Origin: Gammaproteobacteria bacterium
Lineage (GTDB): Bacteria > Pseudomonadota > Gammaproteobacteria > Acidiferrobacterales > SZUA-150
Direction of reading: 5' to 3'
Assembly: GCA_029880755.1 (NCBI GenBank)
Contig: JAOUNW010000136.1
Span: forward strand, 1 to 5,161
Length of the DNA stretch: 5,161 nt
A program made the position numbers and the translations under genes. Under the pieces are notes generated by a model. That model did no database searches and had not been told where the DNA came from. It saw only the letters and a program-made list of their open reading frames with translations. Within the stretch, counting starts at the first letter, position 1. Each line of letters begins with the position of its first letter. This document shows, in pieces, positions 1-5,161 of the stretch.

Positions 1-59
1 CTGAATGTCTAAGGGAATCAGAATTACCGGTTACAGAGCGGCTGACAGGATAAAACGGC

Positions 60-1403
60 TTAACTACCCGTTGGTATCCAGAGTGTCACCGTAGTACCTT
101 CGTCGACACGGCTGGTTATCTCAATTTCGCCGCCATGGGTTTCTACAATGCGTTTTACAATAGGCAAGCCCAAGCCTACACCAAAACTTTTGGTACTGAA
201 CATGGGCTCGAAAATCCTATCACGTATGCTGTCATCGATTCCCGATCCATTGTCGGCAAATCGCAATGCGACTTTCGTGGCTTCAATACTTGTCGTTATG
301 GTTAGCTGCGGTTGATAATCTTCCCCAGCCTTTGCCTGACGATCCAGTAACGCCTGACAGGCATTTTCATAAATATTGATGACGACACGCGTCATTAAGT
401 CCGGATCAACTGCTACCACCGGATCACCAATATGTTGTTTTCTTATTAAAGCGATATTTTTCGGTTTTGGTTGCTCGGCAAGAATATCATCCAACCAGTG
501 GTCTACCGGCAGATATTGCAGCGCCAACGGCCGGGTGCGGGAAAAGTCCAACAGTTCATCGATAATATGGTCGCATCGAGTGACACTGCGCTCGATTCGA
601 TCCAGGGCCATCACGGATTTTTCGTCTAAACCGGCGGCGTTTTTACGTAAATAGTGCAAAGAAGGCCGAATACTCCCTAGGGGATTTCGCAGCTCATGGC
701 TAACCGTCGCCGTTATCTGACCTAATGCGGCCAAGCGTTCACTCCTGACCAATTCCTGTTCGGCAGTACGCAGTTCCTCGGTGCGCGCGGCCACCAATTC
801 TTCCAGATGTTCGCGGTGATGCCGCAATTCCTCTTCGATTTCTTCCTGGGCCGCCAACTGACGTTGACGTTCGATTTCCATTGCAATTCGCTGGCCGAAA
901 ATGCGCAGCATATCATGGTCGGCTTCAGTGAAATTACGCGGCCTATCATCAAGCAAACAGGTAACGGCCAGTACCTGCCCGTCGCTTCCTAAGGCAGGAA
1001 AGCCGCAATAGGAATACGCATTATGATCCTTAAGAAAACTGGCTTCCGGGAAGCGCTCCATTACCCTGTCATACACCCGATAGTCTTTGGTTTGTTCAAC
1101 GGTTGCGCAGGGCGTAATACTCAGGTCACAGGTTCCTGAGTTGCTATGAATCTTGCCGTTCGCATAGACACTCAGGAAATACAATTGATCATCTCTTAAT
1201 TCTGACAAACAGACCACTTTGACATCCAGGAGCTGGCCGATCATACGCGCGGCCAACTCAAAAACTTCCATGGGATTACCCGACAACGTCATGCTGAGTT
1301 CGTACAGTTTCTTCAATCGAGTTATCTCATCGGCGGGTGAAGCGACGGATTTGAGGGGCTCAATCTCGGGAAATTGCAGCAGATTATGTTTGGGTGCGGT
1401 CAT
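60..1403 (-). CDS. Soluble GAF-domain sensor histidine kinase
   Basis: This is a cytoplasmic two-component sensor kinase of 447 residues that would autophosphorylate on histidine and pass the phosphate to a receiver domain. Domains in order: an N-terminal helix with a GAF sensor at about 36-178 (ending in the typical LLDDRPRNFTEAD pattern), a charged coiled coil at about 173-225, a HisKA dimerisation domain with the H-box SHELRNPLGSI (phosphoacceptor His236), and a HATPase_c domain with the N-box INIYENACQA (Asn347), G1 box DNGSG (Asp384), F-box FEPMFSTKS and G2 box GVGLGL (about 408-413). All catalytic boxes look intact. No membrane segment or signal peptide is visible, so the signal is probably intracellular. 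The ATG at 1403 is chosen because AGGAG lies 5 nt upstream; an in-frame TTG 12 codons earlier lacks this support. No receiver domain is fused, and none is encoded downstream within the window, so its partner is unknown. The GAF ligand is not predictable; the domain holds five cysteines. Confidence 0.95.
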   Translation of the reverse strand: MTAPKHNLLQFPEIEPLKSVASPADEITRLKKLYELSMTLSGNPMEVFELAARMIGQLLDVKVVCLSELRDDQLYFLSVYANGKIHSNSGTCDLSITPCATVEQTKDYRVYDRVMERFPEASFLKDHNAYSYCGFPALGSDGQVLAVTCLLDDRPRNFTEADHDMLRIFGQRIAMEIERQRQLAAQEEIEEELRHHREHLEELVAARTEELRTAEQELVRSERLAALGQITATVSHELRNPLGSIRPSLHYLRKNAAGLDEKSVMALDRIERSVTRCDHIIDELLDFSRTRPLALQYLPVDHWLDDILAEQPKPKNIALIRKQHIGDPVVAVDPDLMTRVVINIYENACQALLDRQAKAGEDYQPQLTITTSIEATKVALRFADNGSGIDDSIRDRIFEPMFSTKSFGVGLGLPIVKRIVETHGGEIEITSRVDEGTTVTLWIPTGS

Positions 1404-1408
1404 GCAAG

Positions 1409-1413
1409 CTCCT
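1409..1413 (-). promoter_or_regulatory. Ribosome binding site fixing the kinase start
   Basis: AGGAG on the minus strand sits 5 nt before the ATG at 1401-1403. It lies inside the extension that a TTG start at 1437-1439 would give, and so decides in favour of the shorter 447-residue kinase. Confidence 0.8.
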
Positions 1414-1440
1414 GGCGCAACACAGTCCTTTGCCAACAAT

Positions 1441-1455
1441 TTAGACGCAATCTAA
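1441..1455. repeat. Short inverted repeat in the kinase leader
   Basis: TTAGA and TCTAA form perfect 5-bp arms around a 5-nt spacer (CGCAA), ending 37 nt before the kinase ATG. Outside the arms the symmetry continues only loosely (CAAACA against TTGTTG on the minus strand). If the promoter at 1492-1519 is real, this lies in the 5' leader and could be an operator or a weak RNA hairpin. Arms this short also arise by chance in AT-rich DNA. Confidence 0.25.
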
Positions 1456-1491
1456 TGTTTGCGCTCATGTGTGTCGAATTAATAATTAATA

Positions 1492-1519
1492 TTTATAGCA
1501 AACCTGCCTGTTAGTCCAA
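1492..1519 (-). promoter_or_regulatory. Candidate sigma-70 promoter for the kinase
   Basis: On the minus strand TTGGAC (1514-1519) precedes TATAAA (1492-1497) by 16 nt. The TGC just before TATAAA gives an extended -10 element (TGnTATAAA). Transcription would begin near 1485, leaving a leader of about 80 nt before the kinase ATG. The -10 is good and the -35 matches only about half of the consensus. AT-rich sequence yields such matches by chance, so this is a prediction from motif and position only. Confidence 0.35.
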
Positions 1520-1693
1520 TAACAAATAAAGGATATATGTATCAATATTCTTTTACAAAAACAGAGTATTACAGTCAACATTACCGGCTGGTGGTCGTTT
1601 CACTTTCCATACAGCAACGGGGGTAACACGTGAGACCGGCTGTTATCTCTTGTTTTTAATTATAATTTCAGACATAAATAACACCACCCTCGC

Positions 1694-1708
1694 CACCCGG
1701 CGCGGGTG
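1694..1708 (-). terminator. Weak hairpin after the roadblock gene
   Basis: CACCCG and CGGGTG form a perfect 6-bp GC-rich stem with a 3-nt loop, starting 9 nt beyond the roadblock stop codon. No run of T follows on the minus strand, so it does not meet the usual description of an intrinsic terminator. It could instead protect the 3' end of the message or be a Rho-dependent end. It is listed because of its position. Confidence 0.3.
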
Positions 1709-1717
1709 CGCTATTTC

Positions 1718-2083
1718 TCAATTAAGTAACTTGGCAATATCCTCCGCCGCCCGTTTCACATCAAGAAAGACCAGGCCAAGTTTCGCCCTGGGTTTAGCCA
1801 GCACAGTAACTACGGCTTCTTTTCCAGCTTGCGTCATTACCACGTAACCGTGATCGCCTTTTATCAGGATTTGCTCCAAACTCCCTCTAACCAGCTCATC
1901 CGCGGTACGATCTCCCAAGGACAGCATAGCGGCACTCATCGCCCCCATTTTGTCCTCATCCAGCGACTGCGGCAATACCGAGCCGATAGTCAAACCATCA
2001 AGGGAAATAACTGCGGATGCTTCGATATCCGGGGAAGTACCGTTCAGTTCGCTTAGAATTGAACCTATCATCTGGTTTCTCAT
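1718..2083 (-). CDS. Roadblock/LC7 domain protein (MglB-like fold)
   Basis: This 121-residue protein is almost entirely one Roadblock/LC7 domain (about 4-110). It shows the first strand and turn SAVISLDGLTIGS, a helix with small residues (MGAMSAAMLSLGDRTADEL), the middle block RGSLEQILIKGDHGYVVMT and the closing AKLGLVFLDVKRAAEDIA. The length is normal for single-domain bacterial members. Family knowledge: these proteins form dimers and usually act with Ras-like small GTPases, as activators (MglB on MglA) or as platforms. No GTPase is encoded in the window, so the partner is inferred only. It is cytoplasmic, with no signal peptide or membrane segment. The start is supported by AGGAG 8 nt before the ATG. 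It is separated by 195 nt from the protoglobin upstream and by 314 nt from the kinase downstream, so it may be its own unit or the end of the upstream operon. Confidence 0.93.
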   Translation of the reverse strand: MRNQMIGSILSELNGTSPDIEASAVISLDGLTIGSVLPQSLDEDKMGAMSAAMLSLGDRTADELVRGSLEQILIKGDHGYVVMTQAGKEAVVTVLAKPRAKLGLVFLDVKRAAEDIAKLLN

Positions 2084-2091
2084 AGTGATTG

Positions 2092-2096
2092 CTCCT
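2092..2096 (-). promoter_or_regulatory. Ribosome binding site of the roadblock gene
   Basis: AGGAG on the minus strand lies 8 nt before the ATG at 2081-2083, supporting the chosen start. The same CAGGAG context recurs ahead of the kinase and the first gene of the cluster. Confidence 0.75.
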
Positions 2097-2187
2097 GGTT
2101 GATCTCAATCGATTTAATGTCAATTTCTACTCGAGCATGTAATTTCCACTATCCACCTACATTGGTTTGGTTCCCTATCGAAAGCGT

Positions 2188-2205
2188 GACGCAATCGTTG
2201 CCGTC
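2188..2205. repeat. Imperfect hairpin between protoglobin and roadblock genes
   Basis: GACGCAA and TTGCCGTC pair as a 7-bp stem with a single bulged C and a 3-nt loop. It lies in a GC-rich island of the otherwise AT-rich gap, about 75-90 nt downstream of the protoglobin stop. No T run follows on either strand. It may be a transcript end structure or part of a folded leader for the roadblock gene; its role is unknown. Confidence 0.3.
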
Positions 2206-2231
2206 GCCGCGTTCCCGTATTTGGCTTACCC

Positions 2232-2251
2232 TTTAGCTGCCCCCAGCAAAA
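2232..2251. repeat. Palindrome just after the protoglobin stop
   Basis: GCTG and CAGC flank a CCCC loop (2236-2247). Beyond one A/A mismatch, three more T-A pairs extend the symmetry to 2232-2251. It lies 28 nt past the protoglobin stop codon. On the minus strand the T run comes before the stem rather than after it, which argues against an intrinsic terminator for the operon. It may act in mRNA 3'-end stability. Confidence 0.3.
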
Positions 2252-2278
2252 CTGTGTCGAGGTAGTGTAAATTCAAGA

Positions 2279-2845
2279 TTAATGCTTTCCATCATAAGCT
2301 GCAGCAAGTTTTTCATAAAGTTTCTGGCTCATACCAGTGATCGCCAGAAATTTATCCTTAACCTCCGATATTGACGCCTGGTAAGAAGTTTGCATGATAA
2401 TTAGTGAAAACCCCAAACAGGCATTCAAAGCCTGAATCATGGCATAGCTGGTTTCTGCATTATCATGGTAGATACTGGGTACTAAACGATAGAATTCATT
2501 AGCAATCAGAGTGGTTCCCCCGGCCATAAATTCCGCAGGCAAGTCTACCTGCACATGAACATAGCCGACAGTATACATCTGCTCCACATAAGTTACCCCA
2601 TAGTTACCGGATATTAAATTGCGCAGCCAATTTAGGTGAGTTTGTTTCAGATGATCGACCCGGCCTTGGATGAAAGGTTGCGCATTGGGAATTTTCTGTA
2701 AAGTGCCGTAAAACTTGTCGGTAATTTCGACCAGGTATGGCTCCAGGCGCTTGCCTTCTTTGGCGATCAGTGCTTCCCTCTGGGGCGTGAGATCAGAAAA
2801 CACCTTGGCATAAAGTCCCAGCGTACTGAATTCATCGTGTGTCAT
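2279..2845 (-). CDS. Stand-alone protoglobin (globin-coupled-sensor haem domain)
   Basis: This 188-residue protein consists of a single protoglobin domain, the haem-binding sensor module of globin-coupled sensors such as HemAT and DosC. The segment VGYVHVQVDLPAEF matches the F-helix motif, making His97 the likely proximal haem ligand. FYGTL near the N-terminus places Tyr46 where these sensors usually carry the distal B10 tyrosine that contacts bound oxygen; that assignment rests on motif and spacing. A helical tail (about 155-185) follows the globin core and then the protein stops, with no methyl-accepting, cyclase or kinase output domain. It would bind O2, CO or NO in the cytoplasm and must signal through a partner protein, or serve another haem role. 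It begins 17 nt after the winged-helix/roadblock gene ends and is very likely co-transcribed with it. A purine-rich AAGGGGGGAG lies directly before the ATG. Confidence 0.92.
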   Translation of the reverse strand: MTHDEFSTLGLYAKVFSDLTPQREALIAKEGKRLEPYLVEITDKFYGTLQKIPNAQPFIQGRVDHLKQTHLNWLRNLISGNYGVTYVEQMYTVGYVHVQVDLPAEFMAGGTTLIANEFYRLVPSIYHDNAETSYAMIQALNACLGFSLIIMQTSYQASISEVKDKFLAITGMSQKLYEKLAAAYDGKH

Positions 2846-2862
2846 GCTCCCCCCTTTTCTTT

Positions 2863-3504
2863 TTAATTAACCATGCCGTAGCGCACACTTAACGCCCAGA
2901 TTATTTGGGTCAAAGCCGTTTGATTCAAACATGGCATGCCTTCGACTGCCAGTACAAAACGTTGTTCACCTATGTAAAGAGGCCAGAAACCAATCTGGCT
3001 ATTTCCGGCGGCATCAACCAAAGCCCAGGCGCTGGTGGACATATCCAAATCCCGGGTTAGCAAACTCATGTGGCGCTCTTGCAGCGATGCCAGATCAGCG
3101 GTTAATGCGGAAATCTCTTCTACCTTGCCCTGGTCGAAACCATGACCGGCGATATAAAAACCCTGATGGTCCGCCAGCAATACATTGCCGTTTCCAGATA
3201 GCGGTTTCAGCAGATCAGGTAAAATTACCGCCAGGCTGCCTTTGGGTGCATGCTGTTCCTCCGCCATTCCCTGTACCCAACCGAGTTTCTGCAATCGCTT
3301 GAACATATGGGTTGCCTCGGTTTCATTATCAATACCGGACCAGGCACATACTGCTTCCAGGGAAAGTGGCGGGCTGGTGGCGTGTTGCATGATAGACTGC
3401 AGCAGTTTACGTTGTGGCGCTGCTACCGGCCGGGATACCGCATAATATGCCCCCGAAGGGGTGGGCAGGAGATAAAGATCCTCAGGGGTACTGCGTCGGT
3501 CCAT
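2863..3504 (-). CDS. Winged-helix plus roadblock-like domain protein, function unknown
   Basis: I do not recognise a named family for the whole 213-residue protein. Residues about 28-82 look like a winged helix: a helix (QRKLLQSIMQ), a second (LSLEAVCAWSG) and a recognition-type helix ending THMFKRLQKLGWVQ. Residues about 92-209 follow the roadblock/LC7 pattern: helix LPDLLKPL, strand-turn-strand NVLLADHQGFYIAG, a long helix KVEEISALTADLASLQER, two strands (SAWALVDAAG, QIGFWPLYIG), strand RFVLAVEG and a closing helix. The second assignment is by secondary-structure pattern, not strong sequence identity. No signal peptide or membrane segment is visible. It lies 27 nt after the pseudo-receiver gene and 17 nt before the protoglobin gene, so all three probably share a message. 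The ribosome binding site is weak (GAAG, 8 nt before the ATG), which may mean translation depends on the upstream gene. It could bind DNA, or use the winged helix as a protein-binding module. Confidence 0.85.
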   Translation of the reverse strand: MDRRSTPEDLYLLPTPSGAYYAVSRPVAAPQRKLLQSIMQHATSPPLSLEAVCAWSGIDNETEATHMFKRLQKLGWVQGMAEEQHAPKGSLAVILPDLLKPLSGNGNVLLADHQGFYIAGHGFDQGKVEEISALTADLASLQERHMSLLTRDLDMSTSAWALVDAAGNSQIGFWPLYIGEQRFVLAVEGMPCLNQTALTQIIWALSVRYGMVN

Positions 3505-3531
3505 ACAAATAACTTCACGCTTCTATTTCGG

Positions 3532-5049
3532 TTAACCCTTAATCCTGGAGTACAAGCGCTTGAGAATACCCGCTTGCTTATCGCTGTTTTCTTCATCTAC
3601 AACCAGGGATTCCAACTCTTCCAGCACCAGAGATCGCGCCGTAGAAGGCTCTTCTTCATATTGCGATTCGGCTTTTCTTGTAATCACCTGCCGTAGAAAA
3701 CCCAGCGCCTTTACTTTACTGTAGAAGCTGAATATATCCTGCTGGGATACATCAAGCAACTGTAAAGTCTGTGCCAGTGAACAAGTTTGTTTTATCCACA
3801 ACTCAAAAATTACCTTTTCTTGGCAATCCAAATCAAAGCGGGATATATCCGGTAATTGCTTCAAATAAAATTGACTGGTCATATCCGTACCGATGGGAAT
3901 ACGGCCATGGGACGCCCGTGCGGCCAGAGCCCACAGCACCACGTCCCAGTCCAGCAACACCTCCGACTCGCCACCCCTGGCTTGCGCTAGTTCGTCAGAC
4001 AGGATACTGATATTCACGTTTTCACCGTTAATCGGCACACGGCCTATCGCGTACAGGGTACGCTCACTACGTTCGATACTGACCTTTTTTTCCGCATACA
4101 GCACAACCACTGTCTGCGATTCAACCTCAAGCAATACATTTTTTTTACTGATATAGGACAGGTGCAATGCCTTCTTTAAATAACCCTGCAGATAATATTC
4201 GGGGTTGTAAACCACATGCACTAAATCCCGCGGATCCAGTAAACCAATCATGGGATCGATATCAGTTATCGGCTTGGGCTCCTGTCCCGGCGAATTTGTG
4301 CCCGGCGGCTCGGCAGTTTGCGGCTCTGCCCCGGTTGAGCCATTCTCAGGCACTGCCTTTGCGATGGTACCCTTCCCTACGCTTGCCTTATCGGAAAGTT
4401 CACCTGCAACATCATTATCAGGGGCAAACAACTGAATCCGGATCGTACTTTCTTCGGCTGCCGGTTGCTGCTGTCGGGCGACCGTAGCCGTTAATAATTC
4501 ATCCCTGATGACGGTGTCCAGCAGCGGAATATCGAGATTTCGCTTACCCATGGATGCGACGCTTTTCGCATTTACCAGGCCGGCGGGTGCGCGTACTGCT
4601 TTTTGTTGCTGTGGAATTATTTGCTTTACGGGAGTACCGGCACCCTCGAAATTAATAACATTGGAAGATGACATGCCGCGTTTTGACTCTGTATTTTTAT
4701 CGCGTGCCACCGGCTTGGAGGAATTTTTTACCGCCACCACTTCCAGTAGCGCTTTCTTAAGTTGCTCAGGATCTACAGGCTTGCGTAAGTATATGGCGCC
4801 TTCCGGGGTCATATCATTGATGGATTGAACAATAGTAGGCCGCCCTGGGTATTGCCGTTGAGCCAGCAACCACTGTTCATGGCCGTTAACGCCATCCAAA
4901 TCAAACAGGCAGATGTCCGCTTGTTCATTATCGGTTAGTGCATACTTATCGCCGCATGGCCCATGAAAAAATAACTGCAGGGTGTTTATCGCTTGCTTAC
5001 TCATGCCAAAGGTAGTGACCCGTAGCGGCTGGTTACGCGAGTGACTCAT
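3532..5049 (-). CDS. Pseudo-receiver protein with disordered linker and unassigned C-terminal domain
   Basis: This is a 505-residue cytoplasmic protein of unknown function. Residues about 8-105 resemble a response-regulator receiver: strand and Asp in ADICLFDLDG (Asp50), then YLRKPVDPEQLKKALLEV with the conserved Lys90-Pro91. The acidic pair after the first strand is missing (VTTFGMSK there), so normal Mg2+-dependent phosphorylation is doubtful. Residues about 106-262 are a low-complexity linker rich in Pro, Gln, Ala, Ser and Gly. Residues about 268-400 form an alpha/beta region that I cannot assign. Residues about 400-455 look like a winged helix (IFELWIKQ, TLQLLDVSQQDIFSFYSKVKALGFLR). The tail has an acidic stretch (YEEEPS to DEENSD) and a basic end (LKRLYSRIKG). 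The ATG at 5049 is chosen for AGGAG 8 nt upstream, over a TTG seven codons earlier. It is the first gene of the apparent operon. The Pro-rich linker behind a receiver recalls polarity scaffolds, by architecture only. Confidence 0.9.
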   Translation of the reverse strand: MSHSRNQPLRVTTFGMSKQAINTLQLFFHGPCGDKYALTDNEQADICLFDLDGVNGHEQWLLAQRQYPGRPTIVQSINDMTPEGAIYLRKPVDPEQLKKALLEVVAVKNSSKPVARDKNTESKRGMSSSNVINFEGAGTPVKQIIPQQQKAVRAPAGLVNAKSVASMGKRNLDIPLLDTVIRDELLTATVARQQQPAAEESTIRIQLFAPDNDVAGELSDKASVGKGTIAKAVPENGSTGAEPQTAEPPGTNSPGQEPKPITDIDPMIGLLDPRDLVHVVYNPEYYLQGYLKKALHLSYISKKNVLLEVESQTVVVLYAEKKVSIERSERTLYAIGRVPINGENVNISILSDELAQARGGESEVLLDWDVVLWALAARASHGRIPIGTDMTSQFYLKQLPDISRFDLDCQEKVIFELWIKQTCSLAQTLQLLDVSQQDIFSFYSKVKALGFLRQVITRKAESQYEEEPSTARSLVLEELESLVVDEENSDKQAGILKRLYSRIKG

Positions 5050-5161
5050 GGTACAGACTCCTGAACGCAATTATACGTATTAACGAATCCCTACCTGACA
5101 CCAGACTGGCTGATGCAAAAAACTCCATACTTAATCTTTAAGTCCTACTGCCAGATACCGC
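5050..5161 (-). promoter_or_regulatory. Leader of the operon; promoter not resolved
   Basis: These 112 nt precede the first gene and should hold all or part of the operon promoter. A perfect TATAAT occurs on the minus strand at 5070-5075, but no -35 lies at proper spacing, and it would start the message almost on top of the ribosome binding site. No sigma-54 or sigma-28 site with correct spacing was found. The true promoter may lie beyond the window. Confidence 0.3.
5058..5062 (-). promoter_or_regulatory. Ribosome binding site fixing the first gene's start
   Basis: AGGAG on the minus strand lies 8 nt before the ATG at 5047-5049. It overlaps the codons that a TTG start at 5068-5070 would translate, so the 505-residue form is preferred. 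Confidence 0.75.

Larger units (their letters stand above)
1404..1717. other. AT-rich intergenic region, roadblock gene to kinase
   Basis: This 314-nt gap contains no convincing gene on either strand. Its central part is markedly richer in A and T than the flanking genes. Reading leftwards from the roadblock stop it holds a small GC-rich hairpin (1694-1708), then a stretch where I recognise nothing, then a candidate promoter (1492-1519), a short dyad (1441-1455) and the kinase ribosome binding site. The layout suggests that the kinase can be transcribed separately from the roadblock gene. Confidence 0.6.

Noticed and set aside
1404..1439. N-terminal extension of the kinase from a TTG start
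   Set aside because: The extension overlaps the AGGAG element that best explains an ATG start at 1403.
1634..1668. Plus-strand GAGA/TCTC pair followed by a T run, resembling a terminator
   Set aside because: The stem is only 4 bp with a large loop, and no plus-strand gene ends there.
2118..2123. Perfect TTGACA (-35 consensus) on the minus strand ahead of the roadblock gene
   Set aside because: At 16-18 nt spacing there is no -10 hexamer; the position falls on the ribosome binding site region.
2175..2205. Plus-strand stretch with GAAAG, GACGCAA and GCC, recalling the core of a c-di-GMP-I (GEMM) riboswitch
   Set aside because: The upstream GGCAAACC-type strand and the second stem are absent, and no plus-strand gene follows for it to control.
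3250..3696. Plus-strand open frame of 148 codons opposite the two upstream genes
   Set aside because: It spans the junction of two well-supported minus-strand genes, has no ribosome binding site evidence and no recognisable domain. It is a shadow frame.
5070..5075. Perfect TATAAT on the minus strand ahead of the first gene
   Set aside because: No -35 lies at proper spacing, and the start would fall at the ribosome binding site, so it is not called as a promoter.

Overview
The window (5161 bases, moderate GC) carries five protein-coding genes, all read from the minus strand. In transcription order (right to left) they are: a 505-residue protein with a degenerate receiver domain (3532-5049), a 213-residue winged-helix/roadblock-like protein (2863-3504), a stand-alone protoglobin (2279-2845), a classical roadblock/LC7 protein (1718-2083), and a soluble GAF-domain histidine kinase (60-1403). 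Codon use, strong AGGAG ribosome binding sites and protein character fit a gammaproteobacterium. A Methylococcales-like methanotroph or similar aquatic aerobe is my guess from gene content only; no marker gene in the window settles it. No RNA gene, CRISPR array, insertion sequence or prophage gene was found.

Layout. The first three genes are tightly packed (27 and 17 nt apart) and look like one operon starting just left of the right-hand edge. A 195-nt gap with short hairpins separates the protoglobin from the roadblock gene. A 314-nt AT-rich gap then separates the roadblock gene from the kinase, and it contains a plausible promoter and a small dyad upstream of the kinase. Positions 1-59 follow the kinase stop and show no gene. 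Positions 5050-5161 are the leader of the first gene.

How the genes may work together (inference). The set combines a haem-based gas sensor without an output domain, two roadblock-fold proteins (a fold that in bacteria typically partners small Ras-like GTPases, as MglB does with MglA), a pseudo-receiver scaffold and a GAF histidine kinase. This suggests an oxygen- or redox-responsive signalling module built round roadblock proteins. It may act on a small GTPase or a motility/polarity apparatus, but no GTPase and no true response regulator is present here. The two upstream proteins with unassigned regions are the least explained and most interesting part.
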